From Aurantiochytrium sp. KH105 (Eukaryota > Sar > Bigyra > Thraustochytrida > Thraustochytriidae), in the NCBI GenBank assembly GCA_003116975.1, contig BGKB01000125.1:1-64000 (forward strand): 64,000 nt of DNA, given 5' to 3'. The position numbers and the translations under genes were made by a program. The notes under the pieces were generated by a model. The model saw only the letters and a list, made by a program, of their open reading frames with translations. It had not been told where the DNA came from and made no database searches. This document shows, piece after piece, positions 28,147 to 40,685 of the stretch. Position 1 is the stretch's first letter. Every line of letters begins with the position of its first letter.

Positions 28147-31100
28147 AGCCTGCGCGGCGCACAGCAGCAAACAGCAAACTTCGGCACACGGGCATGAATG
28201 GATGACTATGTGGCCTTCGCGAGGCGTTTGATTGATTGCGGGTAGCAAGGACGCTGCGTCGCGTCGAAACGGAGGATGCAATGACAGACCTCTACACAGA
28301 TGAAGTTCCATATGCTTGTACGAGCGCGATCTAGAGTCGCGTAGTGTACGAGCGCTTCGTTTTACGAGTGCAAGGAGATCGCTCGCGCCGCTCGTCAAGC
28401 TATCGTCGGGTCAGAGTATTTGAGCCTCTGGGGACCTTGGCGCCGTAACATGGCGCAGCTATGAACAGAGGCAACGCAAGCGCATAAAGCAAACAACCAA
28501 AGGGCGCAACGGGGATCTCTCTGTTTGAGTTTATACATGGCAGCGACGCAGAGATCATGAGCGAGCGTCAACGGACGAAAGTACGCATCAGCATGGCAGG
28601 AACTCGCTCATATCCGCGAGCATTTGCGAGCAAAAGGATGAGACTGAAAGTCATCGTATACATGCACGCATTCGTAGCCATCGCAAATGGGCTATTGCTG
28701 AACCCTTTGGTTGTCAATCGCTTCTTGACTTCGGCAAAGAACAAGGAGTCGCAACGCAAGAAGTCTACGAACGCAGAACAAGCCGCACATGGAGAGGATG
28801 GACGGCATGCAGCGGCAACTCCATTGTACGAACCACGAGAAGAAGGATGTCTGCAAAAGAGGTCAAGGAGGGCGGCACTGATATAAACATGGTGAGCATC
28901 AACTATGGATGATGACGAGCTGAAGCAACATGCGCAGTTGCTGAAGCACAAGCGGAGAATTCTGAATTACTTGCAACTACAAGCCACGCAAGTGAAGAAT
29001 AGCGATAGTCAACGCTTTCGAAAGGTCAAAGGCAATAGAGAAAACACCAACCAAGTAAGAGCAAGCGCTGCATCCCGACAGCAAAGGGTCGCAGTTTTGT
29101 TTGAGTTTGCTGCTAGACAAATTGCTCACTATCAATGGACAAGGGACGATGACGTCGCGAGGAGGACTTCGCGGAGACACGTGAGCAAGAAAGGTGAAAC
29201 TGCGCATTTGCACTGCGCAGACGCAGACACACACATACCTGCAAGTGTACACATGCCAGGTTGGTTGGTGTTCTTGCTTGCCATGGCAAGCTGCAGCAAG
29301 CAGTGGTAAGCGAGAGCGACCTCGATGTGAGCGGGAATGATGGGATAGTCCTGGTGTACACGCACGGAGAGTGGAAAGGCAATTGCACATGGCAGGACTG
29401 GTCGTTGCCGCGGTCATGCCATTGTGGGTTGGGACAAAAGGAAATTAGCCAGTCGTCCATCCGTTCATCCTTCCACCCATCAAGCCAGCCACAGCCATAC
29501 ATGCCATGAGCCTGCCACTGGTGCTGGTGCAAATGGTGCAGTCGGAGAGAGTCATCCTGCTGCTGCCAAGAAGAAAGGGAAAGGCCTGCATTTCCAGCAT
29601 CGACGCCGCTGCCGACTGCACAAAGTGCAAGGAGAGGAAGACGGCGAGCACCGCATTGCAGTCGCTGTCGCGTGCCGTCTGGCCTAGCTCTGGGCGATTC
29701 CAAACTGCGCAGAAACAGGGTTTTTCTCCTGCGGTTACGGAAAAAAAGGTGCAGTTTGAGGTAGGAAGGTTCGTGCGGGTCCGAATCAATTCGACGCTCG
29801 GTTGGTTAATTCGCTGGCCAGACTTGCTGCTGGCTGCCGGCGGCAGCGGGGTGAAGCGGATTTCCCCCGAGACCGCTAGCAAGAGCAACCCGCCAATTAC
29901 ACCTGGAGGATGTGGCATCGAGCGGGCGGATGTTGCACTGGAGGGTAGAGATTCTACCGGCCTCCGATTCTGGTCGTTTTGGCTGAAACGCACTGGCGTG
30001 ACAGGCGCGGGGGTAACATACAGACCAGCCCCGAGCATTGTTGCACCCGTCGGGGCCGGCATCGAGCTTCAAGCAAGCCAAGTGATCTTTCTACCTGGCG
30101 AGCCCGCGACAATTTTTATGGTTCATCGAGCGACTTCGGTCGACCGGAGGGGAGCAGAGCAAGGAGGTTGTGGCGACGAGTGCCAACGGCGCCGATCGGC
30201 TTCTTTTTGGCGGCTCGTTGCGAACCAGGATTCGTCTCGTCCGGTGCCGGCTGCGCACGAGAGACTGCGCAGCGGCAACCTCGTTTTCGAAGGAAGCTCG
30301 AACGAAGAAAAAGGGAGAAACGCCAACTCTGCCACTAATTGCAAGCTCCGGAAAATGGACCTGTCGCCTGCTCGCTCGTTCGCTCGTTCGCTTGGCTTGA
30401 GCTCGGGCAGGTCCAGCTTGCGCTCGGCGTGTGAAAAAGCAGCCAGCCTTCTGCAGCCAGCCTTCTCCGGTCAGCCTTCTCCGGCCAGCCTTCTGCAGTC
30501 GCATAGATTGTTCCTCCGCAGCCGTATGTCATCATCGCCCCCGTGCAAGCAAGCAAGCAAGCCTCTTCCCTCAACATCGCGATCACGCTGGACGCGATCG
30601 AAAAAAGCGATCTTGAGCCAAATCAGACGCGTCTAGCTCTAAGAAGCCCCCGAGCGTTGGTTGCATCGCTGCCTGATTCTGATGCCGGAAAGGAGCCGCT
30701 AGCCTGCCTTCGGTCGCAGCTGCGGCTGCTGGCTGCTGCCGCTTGCCCTTGCATCCGTGCGTGCGTGAGTGCGAGCGTGCGTGGTTGCGGTCGGAAGCCC
30801 GAGACCGGTCCAGGCCGCCCCCGCACCTCCCCGCACATCGTGGCCCGCAGCGGAACCGGGTCTGCGGCGTAGCTGCGGGCCCAGCGGGGGCAACTGTTTT
30901 CCCCTTCTTCCTTTTCCCCCACAGCGGGCTGGAGCTTCGCCGGTCACGCTGCGGCGAGCAAAGTCCAAGTCTCCGGCCGCGGCGCGTGGCGTATGCCACC
31001 TCGCGCCTTCACTCTCTCCCCGAGCCCTCGCTTCTGCGCGCTGTTGCAGCCACCCATCCGCGCCAGCGGGGCTTAGCCTGGCTGCCGCCTTCCCTCCGTC

Positions 31101-32060
31101 CCTTGGCTCCCTCCCTTGCCTCCGGCGGAAGCAGCGGAGCGGAGCGGAGGGCACAATCCAATCCAGGCCAGGGCAAGCGAGGATGGGAATGGTGCACTCC
31201 CTGCTCCTCCCTCCCTCCCTCTTCTCCTTTCCTGGCTGCCCTGCCTTGCTGTTTTTGTTGTCCACGAACCCGCCATTTGCACTTGCGCACGCACGCACAA
31301 ATGCACAAACGCACCACGCACGCGCGGGACTTTTGCGCAGTTGCAAGTCCACTTCCTAAAGAGCGTGTTTGCCCTTTTCTACACTTCGGATGCCGCATGC
31401 ACGGGCGGCGAATGGACGAAAGGATGCATGAATGAATGAAAGAATGAATGAAAGAAATAAGAGGATGGCGTCGACCCTCCTTGCGCGCAGCGCGCGGAAC
31501 ATCATCAGCGCGAGACCGCACGATTCCGCGTCGAATCGGGCTCGCGCTCGAGGCGACCCGCGCTGACGCAACTTCGTCTTCTTCTTCTCCACCAACGAGT
31601 TCTTCTTCTTCTTCTAATTCTTCGAATTCTCCAAGTTCAAGTTCGAGTCCATCGGCGCGATCGGGCCGTCGCTCGCTCGAGCCCAAGGCGTTGCGTCGCG
31701 TCGCGTCGCATCGCGACGCTTCGCATCGCTGGGATGGCGATCGCGGCGCGATGATCGCGATGAAGCCTGCCGCGATGACGTCGCCGAGGGAGACCGAGAT
31801 GCAGGATGGGAGCGACAGCAACTGCGCGGGTGGGCCGCCCTGGTGAGTGAGAATGATCGAGGGTCGGTTCTGCCCCTTGGCGGGTCCTGTCTGGAATTGT
31901 CCTGCCTGCCTGGAATTGTCGTCCAGAGCAAGTCACCCATGGCTGCGATGAAGGCCTCGGCGGCGACGGGTGGACAGCCGGTCGGCCTTTGAGAAGCCGG
32001 GCCCGGGAGAGGAGACGGCGCTAGCAGCGACCAGTGGATTCGCGCGGGAGCTCAAGCTGC

Positions 32061-32093
<33 letters not shown>
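32061..32093 (+). repeat. (CTG)11 microsatellite
   Basis: Perfect trinucleotide run, followed directly by a T-rich TTCTTC tract. Confidence 0.9.
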
Positions 32094-32095
<2 letters not shown>

Positions 32096-32851
32096 ATTTT
32101 TCTTCTTCTTTTTTCTTCTTCCCTCAAAGAAAAAGCCTTTTTCGATAATTTTGCGCGACAATCTGGGACCAGAATTCCCAGCGCACACTTCGCGGCCCGG
32201 CTGCGAATTCACGCTGCTCCTCTTCTGGCGTCGGCCGCACGCGCCGCGCCTCGAGCCACGCCACGCCAAACCAAGCCAGACCAGGCCAGGCATGGCTTGC
32301 CGGCAGCCGCCGCGAGGCGCAGCGAGGCGAGGGAGACAACGAGCGGCTGCGGGCGGCGGCTGGCGTCGCTTCGCTTGGCCTCGCCTCGCCCTGCTCGGCT
32401 CCTTGCGGTGCTTGGGCGCGCGGCGGCCATTGGCGGCGGCGGCCAACGGCGGCCGGTCGACATGCGTGCGCGCTGCGGGGAACCGCTGCGGGATCCCGGC
32501 CGCCCCACGAGCTTACTAGCCAGCTTTGCCGCGGCCCGCAAAGCGCCCGCAGTGCGCCCGCAGTTCTCGCCGCGTGCCTTTCGCATACGTTCATACTAGC
32601 ACACCGTACGTATGCGCGGTGCCTTCGCGTGACAACTGCGCGACAACAGTAAAAGCAGCGGCAGAACAAGCAAAGCGTCCGGCCCGTGCGGCGCGCGCGT
32701 ACGCGCCGGGCCGCGAAAGGCAGAGGCAGGCCGCGGGCGGGCCGCTTGCTTGACCTGACCGTGAATGTGCTTTTTGCGAACGGCCGCTCAGATGAAGGGT
32801 GACAGCTGCGCAAGCAAATGGATGGACGGCTGCCTGGACGGCTGGCTGCCC

Positions 32852-32890
32852 GGATGGATGGATGGATGGATGGATGGACAGATGGATGGA
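32852..32890 (+). repeat. (GGAT)n microsatellite
   Basis: About nine tetranucleotide units with one GACA interruption. Confidence 0.9.
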
Positions 32891-34700
32891 CAGCGTCTCG
32901 TTCCGAATGCGCGTGCAGCACCGCGAACTCGCAAAAGCTCGCGCGTCTTGTCTTGCTTTGTCTTGCCTTGCCTTGTCTTGTCATGTCTGATTTTTCACAA
33001 TCGCGAGGAGCGGCCCTCGCGGCCGCTGCAGCCAGCGCACCCAGGCAGCTAGCGAGCTAGCGTCCCTGCTCGCTGCGGGGCACACGCGCCGCCCGCAGCG
33101 GCAAGCTGCAGCTCAATCTGGGAGTACGCTGCGGGCCGGAGCTCAGGGTGGATCTAGCCGGTGTGGGGTCCGCTTCCGCGGGGGCGTTGCCTGCCTGCCT
33201 GCCCTCGGCCTCTCACACCTCCTTCTAGGTCTTCGTCTATTTTTTCCCGCCCTCGCGCGCGCCGCTGCCGCCTGCCGCGGCTGCGCTCGGCGTCGAGCCC
33301 GAGCTGGCCGCCGCCGCTCGGCCCGGCCGGCCTCTCTCTCTCTCTCCGGCCGGCCGGCCGGCCTCGGAGCGCGCGGTTTTCTTTTCCGGGGCGTCGCGTC
33401 GCCTCTCGCGTCGTGAGCGAGGAGATGCAGAAGCTGCACTGCGTCCGCCCAAGGGATCTTGGACCTGTCGCAGTTGCGCGAGAGCTCGCTGTCGATGCCA
33501 ATCCTCGCGTCGCACACATACGTTTCCAGTCGAGACCGTCACCTTCGAAGCGAGGTTTAGCTTATCAAGCACCAGCAGCAGCCAGCCAGCAGCACGGCGC
33601 AGCGAGCAGGAGAAATCTCGTCGCGGCAGCCAGCAACGGGGAGACGCTCCGCGCGGCGTCTCCCCGCGCGGCGTCGGCATGCTGGCGGGTCCGGGTTTCT
33701 GCGGCCAGCACCGACGCGATCTGCTCGGATCGCGCGGCTGCTGCACTGCAAGAACAAGCGACCTTGGTGGCGGCAGGATTGGCAACGCTCGCGGGATCCA
33801 TCCCTAATTTGATAAAATGCGCCTATTGTCTGTTCGTCTATATACTATAGTGGTATCGGCAGCGCATTTCGAATGCGGTAGGCCGGCAGGGAGGGTCGTG
33901 GATAGATAAAATAAAGCAGCAGCATGAACGCATCTCCTCGATGAATGAACGCACAAGCTCGCGAGCGCGCCATTTGTGTCTTCTCGCGCGTCGTCTTCTT
34001 CCTCGCAGACACCGCAGGCCCCGGGCAGACGCCCTGCGCATGCACGTTCGCACGCTCGCTCGCTCGCAGTTGCCGGCCTCGAGCATCTGCGAGCGGCAGC
34101 AGCAGTGGCAGCAGCAGCAGGCATCGATCGCGCTCGCTTGCTTGAGGGCGATTTGGGGCGCGGAGACGGCGGCGGCGCGTCCCCGCTGGCGGCGCCTCCG
34201 TCACAGGGCGGGGCCACTTTGCTTCTCTGTCGGGACTAAGCTGTGGGAAAGTTAGCGCCGCGCGGCGGTGGCGTACGAGTGGGGAGGCGCAGCGGCAACA
34301 ATTGGCGGCGACGACTGGAAAAGTTCAAGCGGGTCGAGCGGGAAACGGATGAGACGCGAGCGACCCAGGCCGCGCTGCGGCTGCCGCAACCGCTGATCTT
34401 GCGGCGCGTGCCGCTGCTTTTCGTGTCCGTCTCTCTGCACGGGTCCAGGCGGTGCGGCGTGCGAAGTGAAAATGGACGCAGGAAAGGATGGATAGATGGA
34501 TGGACGGCTGGACAGGAATGCTTTGCTTTAAATGAAGAAATGAGTGGTAGGCCAGCGAGGTGGATGCCGTCGAAGTGGCGGGTGGTTGGACTGGCTGGAC
34601 GGTTCGACTGATTCATTCCTGGCCGCTCCGGTGCACCGCCGTGCGCACCCGTGCTGACCTGCAGAGAGCAAGTGCACTGCACGCGGCTTGCCGGCCTGGT

Positions 34701-34728
34701 CTGCCTGCCTGCCTGCCTGCCTGCCTGC
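34701..34728 (+). repeat. (CTGC)n microsatellite
   Basis: Seven tetranucleotide units. Confidence 0.9.
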
Positions 34729-35225
34729 ATCAGCACCATGATGCAGACGCTGTTAGAACACGCCGCCTTTGAACTACTCGTGGCTAGCGCCACGCCACGA
34801 GCTCCTGGCTCCGGCCTCGCGCCTTCCTTTTCTTTCTTTTCTTTTGCTTTCTTTGCTCGGTCGACCCGATCTGCGCCGCCTCCTTCCTCCCCCCTCCCGC
34901 TTCCAGCCCCGCACCTGCCGTCTGTGGGCGCAACTTCCAGGGCCTGGCTGGCTGGGCTGGCTGGCCTCCGTCCCTCCCGGAGGAAGAAGCAGGACGAGAA
35001 GAAGAGGGACAGCCCATGCAGCCAGGCGAGCTAGTTGCCATGGCTGCAGCCGGCCGGCCAGGAACTCACTCCCTGCTCTGCTCTGCTCTGCTTTTTGCTG
35101 CCCTCCCCTTCCCTTCCCTGCTGCGCTGTGCCTCCGCGCAGCTGCTCCGTGCCGATCCTGCGCGGCCGGCCAGAGGGGCGCAGTGGGGGGGGGAGAGCGG
35201 CCAGAGGGACGGCAAGCGCAGCCGG

Positions 35226-35306
35226 GAAAAAAGAAAAGAAAAAAGAAAAGAAAAGAAAAGAAAAGAAAAAGGGAAAAGAAAGGAAGAAAGAAAAAGGAAG
35301 AAGAAG
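35226..35306 (+). repeat. AAAAG-rich purine tract
   Basis: Imperfect AAAAG/AAGAA repeats, about 250 bp before the SLC13 start, in what is probably its promoter or leader. Confidence 0.85.
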
Positions 35307-35558
35307 GCAGGCTTCGTGCGCTGCTTGCTACCTATTCCCGCTTCGCCTCGAGCACCGCGCAGGCAAGCCAGCAAACGAGCAAGCGAAGCAAAGCATAGAA
35401 AAGGAAAGCAGCCGGAGCCGGAGCCGAAGCCAAGTCCAACCGAGAAGCAAAACCGCAACCCGATCGACCTGGGGTTGGCAAACCCGAAACGCGCAGAGCT
35501 TGCATCGAAGAAGGCAAGCCCAGCTCAAGCAAAGCCCACCCACCACCAATAAAGCAAG

Positions 35559-37304
35559 ATGATCAACAACGAGACCAACCACCACAACCCCGGGGCCGTC
35601 GACCCCGAGGCGCAGCAGCAGCAGAGCAACCTGCCGCCCGAGTCGTTCTCGTTCTCGCCCACCGAGGACAAGCGCGAAGACGAGATCGATGACGTCAAGA
35701 AGCCCGAGTTCGAGCGCCAGCCCGATGCCCCCTGCTGGCCCACCTTCACCTCGGGATGGTGGAACCAGTTCAGCACCGCCCAGAAGATTGGCCTCGTCGG
35801 AGGACCCCTCCTCGCCATCATCGCCTGCTGCATCGAGATCTCCGATGAGCACCCGGACGCCAACGAGGCTCTCGGCATGACCATCCTCATTGTGTTCTTC
35901 TGGATTTTCGAGGTCGTCCCCATCCCCGTGACCTCGCTCATGCCCCTCGTCCTCTACCCGCTCGCAGGCGTCCAGCGCGGCCGCACCCTCGCCGGCGTCT
36001 ACTACAACCACGTGTCCTTCCTCTTTCTCGGTGCCTTCCTCGTCGTGCTCGCCATTGAGGAGGCCATGGCCCACAAGCGCTTCGCCCTCTGGGCGCTCAA
36101 GTTCTGCGGCACCAAGCCTCGCCTCGTGCTCCTGGGCTTTATGCTCATCACCGGCCTCGTCTCCATGTTTGCCAGCAACACCTCCACCACCATTCTCATG
36201 TTGCCCGTCATCAAGGGCTTCCTCGAGGGCCGCACCGACTCCCCGGACGGCAAGCGCTTCGAAAAGGCCTCGCTCCTCGGCATCGCCTTCGCCGCCACCA
36301 CCGGTGGTACCGGCACCATCATCGGCACCATCCCCAACCTCGTCTTCTCGCTGCTCTACTCGGGCACCTTCCCCGCCGCCCCCGCCATCACCTTCCAAAA
36401 CTGGATGGCCTTCGCCTTCCCCATCGCCTTCATCATGCTCTTCGTCTCCTGGGGCGTGCTCTGCCTCATCTTCCTCCGCGGCGTCTCCATCGACCTGAAC
36501 GCCGAGGGTCTCGCCCGCGAGCGCCGCGCTCTCGGCCCCATGACCCGCGACGAGATGGTCCTTGGCATTGTCCTGGCCCTCATGGTCCTCCTCTGGCTCA
36601 TCCGCCCCTACGCCATCTCCCCCTTCATCGGCACCTGCGCCGCCGACACCTCGCTCAAGTCCGAGTCCGCCTGCGAGGCCATTGACGGCAACGTTTGGAC
36701 CTCCTTCATCAACGACGGCACCATCGCCATCATCGGCGGCATCGCGCTCTACTTCATCCCCTCCTCCTCGCGCTCCGGCGAGATGCTCCTCACCGAGTCT
36801 GCCTTCAAGCGCCTTCCCTGGGGTGTCGTGCTGCTCCTCGGTGCCGGCTTTGCCATCGCCAACGCCGTCGCTGCCAGTGGCCTCTCCACTGAGATCTCCT
36901 ACATCATCGTCGGCGTCGCGGACCTTTCCCCGATCGCCATCGTCGCCGTCGTCGTCGTCATCGTCAGTCTCATCACCGAGCTCATCAGTAACGCCGCCGC
37001 CATTACGCTCTTCGGCCCCATCCTGCTCGAGCTCGCCGTGCAGCAGCAGATCAACCCCCTCCTCCTCGGTCTCCCGGCCACCGTCGCCGCTTCGCTTGCC
37101 TTCGTGCTGCCCACCGCCACCCCGCCCTCGGCCATCGCCTTCGCCAGCGGCAAGATCACCTTCTACGACATGGCCAAGGGCGGCATCTTTGTCAAGATCA
37201 TCGGCATTCTGCTCACCATTCCCTTCGTCTTCCTCACTGGCCAGGTCTTTGGCGACCTCAACACCTTCCCCGAGTGGGCCCAAACCTCGCTCGAGGCCAA
37301 CTAA
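35559..37304 (+). CDS. SLC13/DASS-type sodium-coupled carboxylate transporter, copy 1
   Basis: 581 residues from the ATG at 35559. A hydrophilic N-terminus of about 70 residues precedes 11-12 membrane segments. Family signatures are PIPVTSLMPLVLYPLAGV (121-138), the first SNT substrate/Na motif at 206-208 (SNTSTT), its inverted-repeat counterpart near 477 reading SNA where SNT is usual, and PTATPPSAIAFASGK near the end. It is predicted to import di- or tricarboxylates or similar anions with sodium at the plasma membrane; the substrate is not determined. Codon use is extreme, with nearly all third positions C or G, which suggests high expression. The gene has no intron, unlike its neighbour copy at 38565. 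It produces a 671-codon antisense frame, which is an artefact. Confidence 0.93.
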   Translation: MINNETNHHNPGAVDPEAQQQQSNLPPESFSFSPTEDKREDEIDDVKKPEFERQPDAPCWPTFTSGWWNQFSTAQKIGLVGGPLLAIIACCIEISDEHPDANEALGMTILIVFFWIFEVVPIPVTSLMPLVLYPLAGVQRGRTLAGVYYNHVSFLFLGAFLVVLAIEEAMAHKRFALWALKFCGTKPRLVLLGFMLITGLVSMFASNTSTTILMLPVIKGFLEGRTDSPDGKRFEKASLLGIAFAATTGGTGTIIGTIPNLVFSLLYSGTFPAAPAITFQNWMAFAFPIAFIMLFVSWGVLCLIFLRGVSIDLNAEGLARERRALGPMTRDEMVLGIVLALMVLLWLIRPYAISPFIGTCAADTSLKSESACEAIDGNVWTSFINDGTIAIIGGIALYFIPSSSRSGEMLLTESAFKRLPWGVVLLLGAGFAIANAVAASGLSTEISYIIVGVADLSPIAIVAVVVVIVSLITELISNAAAITLFGPILLELAVQQQINPLLLGLPATVAASLAFVLPTATPPSAIAFASGKITFYDMAKGGIFVKIIGILLTIPFVFLTGQVFGDLNTFPEWAQTSLEAN

Positions 37305-38564
37305 AGCGCTCTGCTGCTGTTTTGTCTCCACGTCCCAGATCACGAAAAGGGAAGAGAGGACAGCTCGACTCTGAAGAGAGAGAGATCAAGGAAGTCTATC
37401 TTCTGCTCTCGCAGTCACGTGCCGGCCCGAGCGACCGAGTGAGCTAGCGAGCTAGCTTGCCATCCAGCCGGACACGGTCAAGGCAAGCGCAAGTCTTCGT
37501 TTGGGGGATGGACTGCGGTTTCAAGTCTGGGCGCGCGCGCTATTTCGTTGTTTTATTTTGCGCTCTCAGACCTGATTCTCACGCCATCCAACCACAAAAA
37601 CTTATCATAACTCACCAAACCAAAAACCAATATTTTGCTGCTCTTTTTAAAATCATCCATCAAGCTGGCTCGACAATAGGCAATCATTCCATCGAGGTAA
37701 ACTTCTGCAAGAGTGATCACGGCCGAGCCGATAGAGTTCCTTGTACGCATCGAAAAGACGATGAGGTTTTGCTCATTATTTGAACCTAATCAACGTGAAC
37801 AAAAGCGCATCGTCTACTGTGCATCGTGCGAGATACACGCATCGGTTCCCAAGAACTGAATGCGCGGAGTTCGACTTCTGAAATCCTTATTGTGGACTGT
37901 CAGCTGCAGTGAATGCTTTTCACTTCTATCTCTTGTTCGATCAATTTCTTCCTTTTCCAAGCTCCGTCGCAAGCGCAACCAAGTCCTTTCTTGCAACTGC
38001 TTCTTTCAACGTCAGTGCGCCGCAATTGAGTGACACATCCTTGGCCTGCCACCAACCTTGACGGCCCTTTGATTTGGGTTGACAAGTATTGCATGCAAGG
38101 TCCTAAATATTGTTCTTAAAAGGATTTACATTGTGCCAGTCTGACTGGAACTGAGAGGCAACGACGTCCATCATCTTGAAAAGGTCTCCCCCACTTTCTT
38201 CTTCCTCACCACCAAGATCTTTCTCTCACCACTGGCAACATCGGCAACATCGGCGGTCGATCAATTGAAATTACCATAGTTCCTAGCTCGTACGTCATCG
38301 CGTTTTATTCTCCTCTCCTCTCCTCTCCAGAATCTTACGCTTTTACAATCGCAACCTGCTTTTGTGCTGTATTGGCCGCACTACCAATATCAACTTCAAC
38401 TTCAGTGCTCTTGCCGATGGAGAGAACAACAACAAAGTAGTGCCCCCGTAAATTTTTAAGTGCCCTGCACCTTCCGCACGTGCACGCGACGAGCACGCTG
38501 CGTGAGGACAATACACACACACTCACGTATACACATTATTCGACGCGCAAGCCAAGAAGCCGCG
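37305..38564. other. Spacer between the SLC13 copies
   Basis: 1.26 kb, clearly AT-richer than the flanking genes, with a CTCCT tract near 38310-38328. No ORF is supported. It contains the 3' untranslated part of copy 1 and the promoter of copy 2. Confidence 0.5.
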
Positions 38565-40549
38565 ATGGCGGACTCGCGCGTGGCGCCAGAGAGCCGCGAG
38601 CGCGAAGACAGCAGCGATGTCGAGGACCGACCCGACGAGGCCAGCGACCGCGATCTCCGTGACGAGCAGGGACACGAGGAATCTACCATTCCCGACGGCA
38701 AACTGAGCACGTATTTTTGCGAAGGTAAACCTTCGACATACCTCGGCACCGAACATCCTCGCCAAGAGGGCGACGCGAAGCTGAATCGTGACGACGATGA
38801 CGGCTTCGCCCGCAGACGTAGCTGGAGAGCGCGACGCATGTCGGCGCTGCCGCCCTTGCAACTGCGTCAGGATGCAGAGTGCATGGCCACCTTTACACAC
38901 GAATGGCTCGCGCAGTTCTCCACTGCGCAAAAAGTCGGCCTGATCCTTGGTCCACTCATCGCCATTGTTGCTTCCAGTGTAGAGATCTCCGACGAGTACC
39001 CCAAGGCCAATGACGCCCTCGGCATCACGCTCTTCATCGTCTGCTGGTGGGTCTTTGAAGTCATTCCAATTGCCATCACCTCGCTCCTGCCACTTTTACT
39101 CTACCCGCTGGCATCTGTGCAACGCGGACGCATCATCGCGAGCCAATACTATAACTTTGTCTCCTTTCTTTTCATCGGCGCCTTTCTCGTCGTGGTTGCC
39201 GTTGAAAAGGTGGGAGCGCATAAGCGCTTCGCACTTTGGGCACTCAAGTTTTTCGGCACGAACCCACGCATTGTGCTTTTCGGGTTTATGCTCATCACCG
39301 GGGTTGTTTCCATGTTTGCAAGCAACACGTCCACCACGATTCTCATGCTCCCCGTGGTCAAAGGCTTTCTCGAGGGTCGCACTGCGAGCCCCGATGGCAA
39401 GCGCTTCGAAAAGGCTGCTCTTCTCGGCATCGCATTCAGCGCTACCTCGGGCGGCACTGGTACAGTCATTGGAACTGTTCCAAATCTTGTCTTTTCGTTG
39501 CTCTTTAGTGACACCTTTCCGTCGGGCCCCTCGGTCAATTTCCAGTCGTGGATGGCTTTCGCTCTTCCCATTGCACTCATCATGATCGTTTCCGCCTGGG
39601 CTATTCTATGCCTCATTTTCTTGCGTGGCATCCAACTCGACCTCAATGCAGAGGTACTTCGCCGCGAGAGCGAGGCCCTCGGGCCCATTATCCGAGACGA
39701 AAAGATCATTGCGCTCGTATTGGCCATCATGATTCTGCTCTGGCTCATTCGCCCATACGTCATCGACCCCTATCTCGGCTTTTGTGACGGTGATGAGTTC
39801 ATTGGGACAGAGGCTGCCTGCGAAGCCATCACGGGCTACGCGTGGGAAACCTACATTGACGACGGCACGATTGCTTGCTTTGGGGCCGTCTCGCTCTTCT
39901 TCATTCCTAGTTCCACAACGCGCGGTGCCATGTTGCTCGACGAAAGCGCTTTGAACCACCTTCCCTACGGTGTAATTCTTTTGCTTGGAGCCGGCTTTGC
40001 TATCTCTAACGCCGTTTCCAACAGCGGTCTCTCCATCGTCATTGGCTCTCTCATTGTGGATGTTGTCGGGCTTTCCCCGCTCGCCATTGTCGCAGTTGTC
40101 ACGGTGGTCATTGGTATCCTTACCGAGCTCATCAGTAACACTGCCACAATCACGGTACGTTTCACGATTTTCTCTCGATGCAAAATTCGCAGAGTCGTCT
40201 ACCCTCACAAAGACATGGAAAAACTCACGTTATGCCATCCCCTTTGCCACCCTACTTTGCACAGCTTTTCTTGCCCATTCTCTTTGACCTCGCCATCCAA
40301 CAAGAAATTAATCCCATGCTTTTGGGGTTGCCAGCCACGGTGGCTGCTTCCTTGGGCTTTCTTTTGCCCACAGCCACTCCCCCGGCAGCCATTGCCTTCG
40401 CAACGGGCAAGCTTTCCTTTTATGACATGGCCAAAGGAGGGTTCTTCGTCAAGCTTGTGGGTATGGCGCTTACCATCGCCTTTACTTTTGTGACTGGAAG
40501 CACATTTACAAATCTCAACACCTTTCCTGCCTGGGCAATCCAGACATAA
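38565..40549 (+). CDS. SLC13/DASS-type carboxylate transporter, copy 2, with one intron
   Basis: Spliced from 38565-40154 and 40265-40549, giving 624 residues. The start is the ATG at 38565 (CGCGATGG); upstream codons are Arg/His-rich leader. The body aligns closely with copy 1: PIAITSLLPLLLYPLASV, SNTSTT, a second SNT motif and PTATPPAAIAFATGK. The second half of the second motif region is encoded after the intron. The unspliced frame runs on to 40493 with foreign residues, and splicing restores TLFLPILFDLA, matching copy 1. The N-terminal acidic extension is longer than in copy 1. Third-position GC is much lower than in copy 1, so expression or age differs. Plasma-membrane anion uptake is inferred from the family. 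Confidence 0.92.
40155..40264 (+). other. Intron, 110 bp, GT-AG, phase 0
   Basis: The donor is ACG/GTACGT and the acceptor TTTGCACAG/CTTTTC. Removing it joins codons 530 and 531 and restores the family sequence conserved with the intronless copy at 35559. Confidence 0.92.
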
Positions 40550-40685
40550 ACTCGGGAGTCTAGGAGAAGCCCTCAAATCAAGGCAAACTCAGACAGCAAT
40601 AAGGTTCGTTCCTGGAGAAATCGTTTGTGGCAAATAAGAAGAAAAAATAAGGAAAAAAAAAGAAAAAAGCATCAAAAATCAAAAG

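Larger units (their letters stand above)
25463..35558. other. Ten-kilobase gene-poor, repeat-rich region
   Basis: No complete gene is supported. Many GC-driven ORFs overlap on both strands without domains. Composition is patchy: GC-rich blocks (25.6-27.3, 30.4-33.8 kb) alternate with ordinary stretches (27.6-29.5 kb). It contains microsatellites, a direct-repeat set at 27611-28146 and short coding-like fragments (see 26030-26235). A plus-strand frame at 28905-29309 opens with a charged helical segment and might be a small gene or the remnant of one; it is not called. The right end is the 5' flank of the first SLC13 gene. Confidence 0.55.

Noticed and set aside
29445-30062. 205-codon minus-strand frame starting at an ATG at 30062, with a look reminiscent of short bacterial phage-type proteins
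   Set aside because: I could not match it to a family, it overlaps an equally long opposite frame and ends in microsatellite-like sequence. A database search of this segment would settle whether it is foreign.
32061-32093. Regular short repeats considered as CRISPR or telomeric arrays
   Set aside because: These are simple microsatellites with no spacers and no telomere-type unit, in a eukaryotic context.
35328-37343. 671-codon minus-strand open frame and long plus-strand alternative frames over the SLC13 gene
   Set aside because: Glu/Asp/Gly-rich antisense of a gene with extreme third-position GC, where stops are rare in every frame; no domain.
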